DNA from: Streptomyces xantholiticus
Lineage (GTDB): Bacteria > Actinomycetota > Actinomycetes > Streptomycetales > Streptomycetaceae
NCBI RefSeq assembly: GCF_014651015.1
Contig: NZ_BMWB01000004.1
Span: forward strand, 248,001-312,000
Reading direction: 5' to 3'
Length of the DNA: 64,000 bases
The notes under the pieces were generated by a model that worked only from the letters and a program-made list of their open reading frames with translations, made no database searches and was not told the origin of the DNA. How positions within the stretch are numbered: position 1 is the stretch's first letter; each line of letters begins with the position of its first letter. Below are positions 42,900-50,794 of the stretch, one piece after another. Both the position numbers and the translations under genes were made by a program.

Positions 42900-45364
42900 C
42901 TGCCCGTTCCCGGGGAACCTCCCCCGGCTCCCCCGACCCTTCCCCCTCCGCCGAAGGCGTCGCGGGCGCGGCCGACCACGGGTCGGCGGAGCCCGGCCAC
43001 GCGGCGGGCACCGACGGGGCGGCGGGCGAGGAGGCGGGCACAGGCGCGGACCGTGCCGACGACGCTCCCGAGACTGCGGGCCACGCCGACGCGGCGGACG
43101 CCGACACCGGCGGCGACGACCGCACCCACCGGGAGGACGACGCACCGGAGCCGGCGGACCACCGCCACGGGGCGGACGCCGAGGACGTACCGGCAGGAGC
43201 CCACGATGCCCTCGAGCCGGCAGGCCGCCCCCATGCGGCGGGCGGGGCCGGCGAAGAGCGGCGCACCGACGCGGCGGGCACAGGCGCGGACCGTGCCGAC
43301 GACGCTCCCGAGACTGCGGGCCACGCCGACGCGGCGGACGCCGACAGCGACGACCCCGCACGCGAGGGCGAGGGCGCCGGCGTCGACGCGGCCGCGGATT
43401 TGAGTGACGCGGAGGTGGAGATCGCCGCGCAGCAGGAGTTGCGGGCGCGGATCGAGCGGCGGAAGGCGGAGCGGGAGCAGCCCATCGACAGCGGGGCCAA
43501 GCTCAGCGGGAAGGCCGCCGATCTGCTCGCCGCCGTGCGGGCGGTGGAGAGCGGCGAGAAGGCGGGCGCCGCCTATTTCGGGTCGCCCGCACCCGAGCCG
43601 CGGCGCGCCGCTCCCGCCGCCCCGACCGGACGGCCGGTCCGGCGGCAGCCGGACGAGCCGGCTGCCGCCACCGTGGCCGCCGTGCGGAACCTGCTCGTGA
43701 AGGGCGGGGCACCCGAGGGCCTTGCGGGGCGGGCCGCCGAGGTCCTGGGCGAGGCGGCGGGCGACGTTCTCGCCGAGGATCCCTGGCGGCTGCTCGCCGT
43801 GCCGGGAGTCCGCCCGGAGCAGGCGGACGGGTTCGCCCGCGCGCTGCTCGGCGCCGACGCCGGGCCCGGCGACGAACGGCGGACGTCGGCGCTCGTCACC
43901 TGGCTGCTGGAGCGCGCCGCACTCCAGGGGCACACGGCGCTCGAGGCGCCGGCCGTCCGGGCCGCGCTCGCCGAGCGGTCGGTGCCCGATCCGGACGAGG
44001 CCGTCCAGCAGGCCGTCGCCGACGGCACCGTCCTGGTCTTCCAGGACGGTGTGGAGGAGGGCGACGACGACAGCGCCGTACCCGTCCTGCTCGGGCTCGA
44101 CCGGTACGCGATGGCGGAGGAGAGCCTCGCGGACGGGCTGGCCAGGCTGGTGAGGACCGGCCCGGCCGACGCCTGGGAGGGGCCCGAACTCGTGCGGGTC
44201 GCTGGAGCGCACGGGCTGGTCGTGCACACCGGTGGCGAGGCCGCCCGGGCCGAGCCCGTCGCCCTCGCGAAGACCGCCCGCCGCCTCGGTCTGCGGGCCG
44301 TCGTGGCGGTGCACGCGGAGAACGGCGTGCGCCGGCTCGGGCCGGACGCGGGCGCGGTGACCGTCACCGCCCTGCTGGAAGGGACCGCGGGTCCCGGCCG
44401 CGACGAGGACGGCGCGTTCGCGCTGGACCTGCTGGTCGTGCTGGACGCACCGCAGCTGGACGTGGAGACCGCGGCGGCGCTGGTGGAGTCCATGCCTGAC
44501 GGCGGCCGGCTGGTACTCGGCGGCGACCCAGGTGTCCTCGGCGGTGCGGGCGCGGGTCAGGTGTTCCAGGACGTCCTGATGGCCCGGGTGTGCCCGCAGA
44601 TCGCGTCGCGTACGCCCGATCCCGGGCCGCTCGGCGAGCTGGTGTCGGGCGTCGGCGTCGGGGAGCTGAACCAGGTCGCCGCGCCGGGCAAGGAGGTCGT
44701 GATCGTCCCGGTCCGGGACGCCGGTGAGGCCGTGCACCGTACGGTCCAGCTGGTCGTCGACTCGATCCCGCGGGCCATCGGAGTGCCTCCCGAGCAGACC
44801 CAGGTGATCACAGTGGGCCACGGCGGCTCCGCCGGCACCCGCGAGCTCAACGCGGCGCTCAAGCAGCGCCTCAACCCCGGCGCCGGCCGCTTCGCCGGTT
44901 TCGACCCCGGCGACCGGGTCGCCCATGCCCAGGCCCCCGGCCGGACGGTCACGGGCACGGTCGTCTCCGCGGACGCGACCGGACTGCATCTGGACTGCGA
45001 CGGTGTGAGGGCGGTCGTGCCGCGGGAGCGGGTCGAGTCGGTGCTGCGCCACGGCTGGGCCATGACCGCGCACCAGGCCGCGGGCATGCGGTGGCCGGCG
45101 GTGGTCGTCGTGCTCCCCGGAGACGCCTCGCAGGTCCTGAGCAGGCCGTGGGTGTACACGGCGTTCGGCCGCGCCGAGCGGCATCTGTCGGTGGTGCACG
45201 GAGTGGACGAGGCGCTGCCGCGGGCGGTGGCAGAGGTCCCCGGCCTCCGGCGCACCACACGGCTGCGTGCCCTGCTGGAAGCTCTGCTGGTCGAGTCCGC
45301 ACCGCAGCCGCAAACGCAGGCACAGGCACGGCCCGAGCAGTCGCAGGCCCAGCAGTCGCAGTGA
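42896..45364 (+). CDS. RecD-like helicase homologue lacking Walker motifs, with repeat-rich N-terminus
   Basis: 822 residues. Residues 1-170 are low-complexity Ala/Asp/Gly with an 80-residue duplication. A helix-hairpin-helix/RecD2 N-terminal region (about 265-320, AAVRNLLVKGGAPEGLAGRAAEVLGE and EDPWRLLAVPGVRPEQADGFAR) is followed by a RecA-like region. Where RecD has Walker A (GxxGxGKT), this has LVVHTGGEAARAEPVALA, without GKT; where Walker B has DE, it has DLLVVLDAPQLD. The UvrD_C_2-like end HGWAMTAHQAAGMRWPAVVVVLPG is intact. It is therefore probably an inactive or DNA-binding-only homologue. Family known in streptomycetes as an HhH protein; no function proven. Confidence 0.85.
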   Translation: MTARSRGTSPGSPDPSPSAEGVAGAADHGSAEPGHAAGTDGAAGEEAGTGADRADDAPETAGHADAADADTGGDDRTHREDDAPEPADHRHGADAEDVPAGAHDALEPAGRPHAAGGAGEERRTDAAGTGADRADDAPETAGHADAADADSDDPAREGEGAGVDAAADLSDAEVEIAAQQELRARIERRKAEREQPIDSGAKLSGKAADLLAAVRAVESGEKAGAAYFGSPAPEPRRAAPAAPTGRPVRRQPDEPAAATVAAVRNLLVKGGAPEGLAGRAAEVLGEAAGDVLAEDPWRLLAVPGVRPEQADGFARALLGADAGPGDERRTSALVTWLLERAALQGHTALEAPAVRAALAERSVPDPDEAVQQAVADGTVLVFQDGVEEGDDDSAVPVLLGLDRYAMAEESLADGLARLVRTGPADAWEGPELVRVAGAHGLVVHTGGEAARAEPVALAKTARRLGLRAVVAVHAENGVRRLGPDAGAVTVTALLEGTAGPGRDEDGAFALDLLVVLDAPQLDVETAAALVESMPDGGRLVLGGDPGVLGGAGAGQVFQDVLMARVCPQIASRTPDPGPLGELVSGVGVGELNQVAAPGKEVVIVPVRDAGEAVHRTVQLVVDSIPRAIGVPPEQTQVITVGHGGSAGTRELNAALKQRLNPGAGRFAGFDPGDRVAHAQAPGRTVTGTVVSADATGLHLDCDGVRAVVPRERVESVLRHGWAMTAHQAAGMRWPAVVVVLPGDASQVLSRPWVYTAFGRAERHLSVVHGVDEALPRAVAEVPGLRRTTRLRALLEALLVESAPQPQTQAQARPEQSQAQQSQ
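43033..43346. repeat. Exact 74-bp direct repeat, copies 240 bp apart
   Basis: 43033-43106 is identical to 43273-43346. The offset of 240 bp equals 80 codons, so the reading frame is kept; both copies encode AGTGADRADDAPETAGHADA and neighbours. They lie in the N-terminal low-complexity part of the RecD-like protein. Confidence 0.95.
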
Positions 45365-45430
45365 AAGGCCCGGCCGTGGACGACCGCGCAGGTCGTCCCG
45401 GGCCGGGTCCGGGACGGCACATGGGACCGG

Positions 45431-46096
45431 TCAGGACTCGTCGTCGAGGTCCGCCCGCTCCTCGCGCAGCTCGTCCTCGTCGAACACCGAGCTGACGTCG
45501 AACCGGCAGACGACCCGCTCCGGATCGGCCTGGTCGAAGGGGACGCTGAGCCACTCACCTGGCTCGGGCAGCTCGTCCGCGGCGGACACCCACAGCGTGG
45601 AGTCGCCCTCCTCAAGACCGAACTCCTTGTGGCGGGACGCGATTTCGTCCGGTTCGTATTCCCCGAAGAGGACGCCCAGCGCCGCGTGCACGCTCGCACC
45701 GACGACCGGCACGTTCGCCGCGCGCTCGTCCTCGTCGTCGTCCCGGTCGACGTCCGCGATGCGCTGCGCCTGGGCCAGCAGCCGCTGCGGCTCCACGACC
45801 GCATAGTCCCGGCGGATCAGCACGCTCAGCGCGTTCGGCTCCTCGGGACCCGCGTACGGCGGCAGCGAATCGTCCGCGCCGGGGATCTCGAAGGGGGTGA
45901 CCTCGTCGTAACGGTCGTAGAGCCGCTCGTCGTACGCCTCCGCCGCCGCTGCGAGCGCGTTGAAGGCTTCGTAGACGGCCGGGTCGTCGTCTCCCGAGCG
46001 GTTCTCGACCGCCTCGAGGTGGCGGTCCAGTGCGGCTTTGACCGCCTCGGCGGCGGCACGTACCTCGGCAGCGGTGGGCTGCGCAGCATCAGACAT
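45431..46096 (-). CDS. Conserved acidic protein, unknown function
   Basis: 221 residues from the ATG at 46096. Strongly acidic, with DRDDDEDERAANV in the middle and an acidic tail (FDEDELREERADLDDES). Predicted mainly soluble. It carries LGVLFGEYEPDEIASRHKEFGLEEGDSTLWVSAADELPEPGEWLSVPFD. I recognise it only as a Streptomyces-conserved hypothetical protein. Divergent from the small DUF5703 gene (47 bp apart). Converges on the RecD-like gene. Confidence 0.82.
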   Translation of the reverse strand: MSDAAQPTAAEVRAAAEAVKAALDRHLEAVENRSGDDDPAVYEAFNALAAAAEAYDERLYDRYDEVTPFEIPGADDSLPPYAGPEEPNALSVLIRRDYAVVEPQRLLAQAQRIADVDRDDDEDERAANVPVVGASVHAALGVLFGEYEPDEIASRHKEFGLEEGDSTLWVSAADELPEPGEWLSVPFDQADPERVVCRFDVSSVFDEDELREERADLDDES

Positions 46097-46143
46097 AGTG
46101 CAGACGCTATCCGTACCGGGGCGCTGCCCGCACAATAGATGCG

Positions 46144-46332
46144 ATGCCGGAATACGAATTTGTCGACGTGTACGTGCCGCGCGGGGTCTCCCGCAAGGAG
46201 GCGACCCGTCTGCTCACGGACCATGCAGAGTACGGACACTGGGAGTTGGACCGACTGACCTTGCACCGCGACGGCAGCCGCAGGGTGCGGCTGCGTCGGC
46301 GCATCATTCGCCAGGTGCGCGCCACCTGGTGA
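46144..46332 (+). CDS. DUF5703 small protein
   Basis: 62 residues, MPEYEFVDVYVPRGVSRKEATRLLTDHAEYGHWELDRL with a basic C-terminal half (RRVRLRRRIIRQ). It matches the DUF5703 small-protein pattern of actinobacteria. Function unknown. Followed by the terminator that also faces chpC. Confidence 0.85.
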   Translation: MPEYEFVDVYVPRGVSRKEATRLLTDHAEYGHWELDRLTLHRDGSRRVRLRRRIIRQVRATW

Positions 46333-46378
46333 TCAACACTGGTGATCAGGCTGATGATCAGGAGCAGGAACGAACGAA

Positions 46379-46410
46379 GGAGCGGGCCCCGCAGCTGCGG
46401 GACCCGCTCC
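46379..46410 (+). terminator. Terminator after DUF5703
   Basis: An 8-bp stem GGAGCGGG / CCCGCTCC enclosing CCCGCAG / CTGCGGG. Confidence 0.7.
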
Positions 46411-46432
46411 TCGGCGTACGTCGGAGTCCGAG

Positions 46433-46460
46433 CCCGGCCCGGGCTGGAGCCCGGGCCGGG
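46433..46460 (-). terminator. Terminator after chpC
   Basis: A 13-bp perfect stem CCCGGCCCGGGCT / AGCCCGGGCCGGG with a 2-nt GG spacer, 12 bp after the chpC stop. It is back-to-back with the DUF5703 terminator. Confidence 0.75.
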
Positions 46461-46472
46461 TCCGGCGCGCCC

Positions 46473-47264
46473 CTACAGGGCCGCGCGCGACCTCCGGTAG
46501 AGCACCGCTCCGGCGAGCAGCAGGCCCACCGCCGCCGGCGCCGCCACGTCGAGCGCGCCCATGCCGGTCTCGGCGAGCTGAGCGCCGCCAGCGGGCGTCA
46601 CGATCCGCGTCCCGGGCGTGTTCGGCACGCTCGAGGTGCCGGGGGTTTCCGGCGTGGCCGGGGTCTCCGGCGTTGTCGGGGTCTCCGGCGTGGCCGGGGT
46701 TTCCGGCGTTGTCGGGGTCTCCGGCGTCTCCGGCGTACCGGGCTCCTCCGGCGTATTGGGCTCCTCCGGCGTATTGGGCTCCTCCGGCGTGTTGGGCTCC
46801 TCCGGCGTGTTGGGCTCCTCGCCGCCGGGCGGAGTGACGGCCGAGCCGGTCCCGCACTCGTTGCCGGTTGAGGGGTTGAGCAGCCCGACGACGTCGACGC
46901 TGTTGCCACAGACGTTGACCGGTACATCGATCGGCGCCTGGACGTTGTTGCCGGAGACGGCACCGGGTGAGTTGCTCGTGGTGCCCTCCGCGCTGGAGCC
47001 GCCGCTCGCCGCGCCCGATCCGGAGGCGATGGCGCAGCCGTTGCCGAACGTCGGGTTGAGCAGCCCGACGACGTCCACGGTGTTGCCGCAGACGTTCACC
47101 GGCATGTGCACCGGAGCCTGGACCGAGTTGCCGGACAGAATGCCCGGCGAGTTCGACGCTGCTCCGTTCGCCCCGGCGTCCGCCTGCGCGTAACCGCCGC
47201 CGAGGGCGAGTACGCCGCCCGCGGCTGCCACGGTGATCAGGCCTTTTCGCGTGACCTGTCTCAT
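46473..47264 (-). CDS. chpC: Long chaplin with sortase motif, ChpC-type
   Basis: 263 residues. Signal peptide (MRQVTRKGLITVAAAGGVLALGGGYAQA), two chaplin domains (about 32-81 and 97-137), each with NVCGNxVDVVGLLNP and paired Cys. Then a Pro/Glu/Thr stalk with EEPNTP and ETPTTP repeats, and a C-terminal sortase sorting signal: LAETG at 230-234, hydrophobic AAVGLLLAGAVLY and a basic tail. Long chaplins are attached by sortase to the cell wall of aerial hyphae and help assemble the hydrophobic amyloid sheath. Adjacent to the short chaplin, the chpC-chpH order known from S. coelicolor. Confidence 0.95.
   Translation of the reverse strand: MRQVTRKGLITVAAAGGVLALGGGYAQADAGANGAASNSPGILSGNSVQAPVHMPVNVCGNTVDVVGLLNPTFGNGCAIASGSGAASGGSSAEGTTSNSPGAVSGNNVQAPIDVPVNVCGNSVDVVGLLNPSTGNECGTGSAVTPPGGEEPNTPEEPNTPEEPNTPEEPNTPEEPGTPETPETPTTPETPATPETPTTPETPATPETPGTSSVPNTPGTRIVTPAGGAQLAETGMGALDVAAPAAVGLLLAGAVLYRRSRAAL
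46620..46820. repeat. Tandem repeats encoding the Pro/Glu/Thr stalk
   Basis: Two unit types. An 18-bp unit (GGCTCCTCCGGCGTATTG and variants) is repeated four times from about 46740, encoding EEPNTP. Upstream, 12-bp and longer units of CCGGGGTCTCCGGCGTTG-type encode ETPTTP and ETPATP. A region prone to length change. Confidence 0.9.
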
Positions 47265-47331
47265 GTCTTGATGCCCTGCCTTCCAGCTTCACGAATACCC
47301 CTGGGCACATGCCGAGGGTTTGGAAGAAGCG

Positions 47332-47370
47332 GGCGGCTCCGGAGCGCATGGCGCGCACTCCGGAGCCGCC
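47332..47370 (-). terminator. Terminator after chpH
   Basis: A 13-bp perfect stem GGCGGCTCCGGAG / CTCCGGAGCCGCC with a 13-nt loop, 38 bp downstream of the chpH stop. Confidence 0.75.
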
Positions 47371-47408
47371 GGATTCACTGCCGGCCCGCTGCGGGCCTGG
47401 CCACAACG

Positions 47409-47642
47409 TCAGGCGTTGACGCAGGTGTTGCCGAAGGCGGGGTTCAGCAGGCCGATGATGTCGACCGTGCTGCCGCAGACGTTCGCGGGCACGTTCACCG
47501 GCGCCTGGACCAGGTTGCCCGACAGAACGCCGGGGGACTGCATGGCAGCACCCTGGGCGCCCGCGTCGGCCATGGCCATGCCCGCACCGGCGAGCAGCAG
47601 ACCACCGGTGGCAGCTGCAGTCGCGACGACCTTCTGGATCAT
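47409..47642 (-). CDS. chpH: Short chaplin ChpH-type
   Basis: 77 residues from the ATG at 47642, with AGGAGG upstream. Signal peptide (MIQKVVATAAATGGLLLAGAGMAMA) then a single chaplin domain with two Cys (NVCGSTVDIIGLLNPAFGNTCVNA) that forms an amyloid-like sheet at the hyphal surface. No sortase signal, so it is held by chaplin-chaplin contact. Upstream lies a sigma-BldN-like promoter pair (CGTAGC/CGTTAC, 16-bp spacing) and a 9-bp hairpin in the leader. Confidence 0.96.
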   Translation of the reverse strand: MIQKVVATAAATGGLLLAGAGMAMADAGAQGAAMQSPGVLSGNLVQAPVNVPANVCGSTVDIIGLLNPAFGNTCVNA

Positions 47643-47660
47643 TGTTCCTCCTGTTGGCAA

Positions 47661-47685
47661 ATGCGGTCCCAGCCGCGGACCGCAT
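47661..47685 (-). other. Hairpin in the chpH leader
   Basis: ATGCGGTCC pairs with GGACCGCAT across a 7-nt loop, 18 bp upstream of the start codon. It may influence stability or translation of the chpH mRNA. Confidence 0.5.
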
Positions 47686-47690
47686 CACCT

Positions 47691-47718
47691 GTAACGAGGA
47701 GCAGCCACCGGGGCTACG
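47691..47718 (-). promoter_or_regulatory. Candidate sigma-BldN promoter of chpH
   Basis: On the minus strand CGTAGC (47713-47718) and CGTTAC (47691-47696) are separated by 16 bp, close to the sigma-BldN consensus CGTAAC-N16-CGTTGA as I recall it. BldN is known to drive chaplin genes. 49 bp upstream of the start codon. Confidence 0.6.
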
Positions 47719-47817
47719 AGCCGTCACCCCCATTCACTCTTTCAAGTCATGTACGCACGCGTTCGCGATTATCGGCGCGCCGTCCAAGCAACCCCGGGCC
47801 GGCCTCGGCGGCCCGTC

Positions 47818-49143
47818 TCAGCACTGGTCGATGAACCGGTCGAGGACCCGCACGCCGAACTTCAGGCCGTCCACCGGCACCCGCTCGTCCACTCCGTGGA
47901 ACATCCCGGCGAAGTCCAGCTCCGGCGGCAGCTTGAGCGGTGCGAAGCCGAAGCAGCGGATGCCGAGATCGTCGAAGGACTTGGCGTCGGTGCCGCCGGA
48001 GAGCATGTACGGCACGGCCCTCGCGATGGGGTCCTCCGCCTTCAGCGCCACCTGCATCGCATCCACCAGCGCTCCGTCGAAGCTGGTCTCCAGCGCCTTG
48101 TCGCCGTGCACGTCCTCCCGCTTGACCCGAGGGCCGAGCAACCGGTCCAGCTCGGCGAGGAACTCCTCCTCGTACCCCGGCAGGAAACGCCCGTCCACGT
48201 GGGCGGTCGCCTGGCCGGGGATGACGTTCACCTTGTAGCCGGCGCCGAGCATCGTCGGGGCCGCCGAGTTGCGCAGGGTGGCGCCGACCATCTTGGCGAT
48301 GCCGCCGAGCTTGGCGAGGGTCGCGTCCATGTCCTCGGGGTCGAGCGGCGTGCCGAGCGCGTCGGACAGCTCGTCGAGGAAGGACCGTACGGTCTTGGTG
48401 ACCCTGACCGGCCAGGTGTGGCGGCCGAGGCGGCCGACGGCCTCGCAGAGCTCGGTGATGGCGTTGTCGTTGTTGGTCATCGAGCCGTGGCCCGCGGTGC
48501 CGTCCACGGTCAGGCGCATCCAGTGCATGCCCTTCTGGGCCGTCTCGACGAGGTAGAGGCGCAGGTTCTCGTTGACGGTGAAGGAGAAGCCGCCGACCTC
48601 GCCGACCGCCTCCGTGACGCCCTCGAACAGTCCGGGGTGCTTGTCGACCAGGTAGCGGGCGCCGTAGGTGCCGCCGGCCTCCTCGTCTGCGAGGAAGGCG
48701 AGGACGATGTCACGCGGGGGCTTGCGGCCGCTGCGCAGCCTGTCCCGTACGACCGCGAGGGTCATCGCGTCCATGTCCTTCATGTCGACCGCGCCGCGGC
48801 CCCAGACGCAGTCCTCCGCGATCTCACCGGAGAACGGGTGATGGTTCCAGTCGTCCGCGTTCGCGGGCACCACGTCGAGGTGGCCGTGGATGAGCAGCGC
48901 GGGCCGGGACGGGTCCTCGCCCTCCATACGGGCCACGGTGGAGGCGCGTCCCTTGTGGGACTCGAGGATCTGCGGCTCCAGGCCGACCTCGGCGAGCTTT
49001 TCCGCGACGTACTCGGCCGCGGCGCGCTCGCCCGGTCCGGAGTGGTCGCCGTAGTTGCTGGTGTCGATCCTGATCAGCTCACGGCAGAGATCGACGACCT
49101 CGTCCTCGCCCGTGACCGCCCGGGCCGTGTTCGACTCGCTCAC
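47818..49143 (-). CDS. M20-family metallopeptidase
   Basis: 441 residues from the GTG at 49143, with GGGAGGAA upstream; the longer frame into the tRNA region is rejected. Zinc motifs: LLIHGHLDVVPAN, WGRGAVDMKDMDA, FLADEEAGGTYGARYLV, later MLSGGTDAKSFDDLG. Dimerisation domain in the middle (HWMRLTVDGTAGHGSMTNNDNAI). The family hydrolyses peptides or acylamino acids; the exact substrate is unknown. Divergent from tRNA-Leu. Confidence 0.93.
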   Translation of the reverse strand: MSESNTARAVTGEDEVVDLCRELIRIDTSNYGDHSGPGERAAAEYVAEKLAEVGLEPQILESHKGRASTVARMEGEDPSRPALLIHGHLDVVPANADDWNHHPFSGEIAEDCVWGRGAVDMKDMDAMTLAVVRDRLRSGRKPPRDIVLAFLADEEAGGTYGARYLVDKHPGLFEGVTEAVGEVGGFSFTVNENLRLYLVETAQKGMHWMRLTVDGTAGHGSMTNNDNAITELCEAVGRLGRHTWPVRVTKTVRSFLDELSDALGTPLDPEDMDATLAKLGGIAKMVGATLRNSAAPTMLGAGYKVNVIPGQATAHVDGRFLPGYEEEFLAELDRLLGPRVKREDVHGDKALETSFDGALVDAMQVALKAEDPIARAVPYMLSGGTDAKSFDDLGIRCFGFAPLKLPPELDFAGMFHGVDERVPVDGLKFGVRVLDRFIDQC

Positions 49144-49328
49144 GCTGATTCCTCCCGCTGTCGCTGCTGGGTCCGGCCTCATCCTCTCGCCATCGTGCCT
49201 CGCGTCCCAAGGGCGGCCGCAGGCCTTTGTCCGGCGGCCGGTGCATGCGGGGGTGTGATCGAGGGGGGTCGAATGTTTGCTATGGTTTTCCACGTCGGAA
49301 CGGCCCAGGGCCGCACGACAGACACCTT

Positions 49329-49416
49329 GTCCGGGTGGCGGAATGGCAGACGCGCTAGCTTGAGGTGCTAGTGCCCTTTATCGGGCGTGGGGGTTCAAGT
49401 CCCCCCTCGGACACCA
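49329..49416 (+). tRNA. tRNA-Leu (anticodon GAG)
   Basis: The acceptor stem GTCCGGG pairs with CTCGGAC (one G-T pair). The anticodon stem CTAGC/GCTAG holds the loop TTGAGGT, giving GAG, which reads CUC and CUU. There is a class II variable arm GCCC-TTTATC-GGGC and a T-arm GGGGG-TTCAAGT-CCCCC. CCA is encoded (49414-49416). A strong terminator follows at 49421. Confidence 0.95.
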
Positions 49417-49420
49417 GCGA

Positions 49421-49448
49421 GATCCCCACGGAGCTTTCCGTGGGGATC
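49421..49448 (+). terminator. Terminator after tRNA-Leu
   Basis: A 12-bp perfect stem GATCCCCACGGA / TCCGTGGGGATC with a GCTT loop, followed by TTCT. Confidence 0.85.
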
Positions 49449-49799
49449 TTCTGCATTCCTCGCTGGGGAGTCCGCGGATCAGCGCTGCCCCGGCCAGGGC
49501 CCCGGGCAGCGGGAGGTAGCAGACGCCCTGCCCCCAGGCCGAGGCAAACGCCGAGCCGGTGACCGCGCGGCGGATGCCGAGGCCGAGGCCCATCAGGAAT
49601 CACGAACGACGGCATGCCGAGCAGGTCCTCGAACAGCCTCGGGAGCCAGACGGGCCGGTCGTGTCGCCGTCGCAAGGGCGGCGCGGGTGGCGAGGCGGGG
49701 CTGCGCGTGCACGACCGCGGGGATCACCAGGTCCTTCCCCCGACAGATCCGGAGGTTCTACCCTGCATTCGACCGTCCAGACGGTCGGTCGATGGATCA
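49449..49799 (-). pseudogene. Probable remnant of a membrane protein gene
   Basis: On the minus strand the stretch 49450-49590 reads GLGIRRAVTGSAFASAWGQG and continues VCYLPLPGALAGAAL, which looks like part of a transporter or membrane protein. It has no start and ends inside the tRNA terminator region. Upstream (49593-49700) similar coding-like residues occur in another frame (RPVWLPRLFEDLLGMPS), suggesting a frameshift. I cannot name the family. This 351-bp gap has no other gene except the tetR operator at 49771. Confidence 0.35.
49771..49786. promoter_or_regulatory. Palindrome GACCGTCCAGACGGTC, TetR-type operator
   Basis: Perfect 7-bp arms around CA, 14 bp before the TetR-family gene start. 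Position and pattern suggest an autoregulatory operator for that repressor. Confidence 0.7.
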
Positions 49800-50468
49800 G
49801 TGCGACAGACGGGCGGGACAGTGCGCGATCGACTCCTCGACGCCGTGGAACGACTGCTGGCCAAGGGCGGTGCGGACGCGGTCCGGCTGGATGCCGTCGC
49901 CGCGGAGGCCGGCGTGAGCAAGGGGGGCCTGTTGCATCACTTCCCGAGCAAGCGCGCCTTGGTCGAGGGCGTGGTCCAGCGACTGATGGACCGGTTCGAG
50001 GCCGCACTGCCCGGCCCGGACGCCCCGGCCGGCGCGTACACCAAGGCCTACCTCGACGCCTCCATCCCACCCGTGGCTTCCGAGCCGGGCGGCGGGGACG
50101 GCCGCGACGAGGTGCCCGTAGCGCTGCTCGCCGCGGCCGGCGGGCCCGAGATCCTCGATGTCCTGCAGCGCCACTACCGGACCTGGCAGGAACGCCTGGA
50201 GGCGGACGGACTGCCGCCCGGCGTGAGCACCCTGGTGCGCATGGCGGTCGACGGCTGGTGGACGGCGCGCCTGCTCGGCCTCGCCCCGCCGCACGGTGTG
50301 GCACACGTCGAACTGCGCCGTCTCGTTGCGGACCTCGCCGCCACCGGGACCACCGGCACGGACCGCGCCGACGCGGACGCCACCGGCACGGATGTCACCG
50401 GCACCGGCACGGACGTCGCCGGCACGGAAACCGGCACCGGCACCGGCACCGACGGGGGATCGCGCTGA
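49800..50468 (+). CDS. TetR-family regulator
   Basis: 222 residues from the GTG at 49800 (V-RQTGGTVRDRLLDAVERLL); a second GTG at 49821 is also in frame. N-terminal HTH (GGADAVRLDAVAAEAGVSKGGLLHHFPSKRALV). C-terminal ligand domain has ALLAAAGGPEILDVLQRHYRTWQERLEADGL. The last ~35 residues are a Thr/Gly/Asp repeat tail (TGTDRADADATGTDVTGTGT), unusual for the family. Its stop overlaps the SMR gene start by one base (TGATG). It likely represses the SMR gene through the palindrome just upstream. Confidence 0.93.
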   Translation: MRQTGGTVRDRLLDAVERLLAKGGADAVRLDAVAAEAGVSKGGLLHHFPSKRALVEGVVQRLMDRFEAALPGPDAPAGAYTKAYLDASIPPVASEPGGGDGRDEVPVALLAAAGGPEILDVLQRHYRTWQERLEADGLPPGVSTLVRMAVDGWWTARLLGLAPPHGVAHVELRRLVADLAATGTTGTDRADADATGTDVTGTGTDVAGTETGTGTGTDGGSR

Positions 50469-50794
50469 TGGGCGCTCTGCTGGTCGCGGGAGCGATCGTC
50501 TCCGAAGTGATCGCGACCCTCTCGCTGCGCGCGTCGCACGGCCTGACCCGCCTCGGCCCCACCGCCTTGGTGGTCATCGGTTACGGCGCCGCCTTCCTGA
50601 TGCTGGCGCAGGCGCTCAAGACGCTCGACGTCGGACCGGTGTACGCGATCTGGTCGGGCGTCGGCACGGTGGGCGCCTTCCTCGGTGGCGTCGTGCTCTT
50701 CGACGAACCGGTCAAGCCGGCGACGCTGATCGGGATCGCACTCGTCATCATCGGCGTCGTCGTGATGTATGCCGGCGGCGGGATGGAGCACTGA
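50468..50794 (+). CDS. SMR-family multidrug efflux protein
   Basis: 108 residues. Four membrane helices; the conserved ion-coupling Glu is at residue 13 in AIVSEVIATLSLRAS. The typical GPVYAIWSGVGTVGAFLGGVVLFDE motif is present. Small multidrug resistance proteins export cationic drugs by proton exchange. Translationally coupled to the TetR gene (one-base overlap) and, again by TGATG, to a possible small frame that follows. Confidence 0.92.
   Translation: MGALLVAGAIVSEVIATLSLRASHGLTRLGPTALVVIGYGAAFLMLAQALKTLDVGPVYAIWSGVGTVGAFLGGVVLFDEPVKPATLIGIALVIIGVVVMYAGGGMEH

Noticed and set aside
42896..43400. Repeat-rich stretch as a mobile element end
   Set aside because: Direct repeats are in frame within a coding region and lack terminal inverted repeats or transposase.
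46720..46830. Regular spaced repeats resembling a CRISPR array
   Set aside because: The repeats are adjacent 18-bp codons of the chaplin stalk with no unique spacers and no cas genes.
49355..49593. Open frame running through tRNA-Leu on the minus strand
   Set aside because: It includes the tRNA and its terminator, so it cannot be a real gene; only the portion beyond 49450 may be a remnant.
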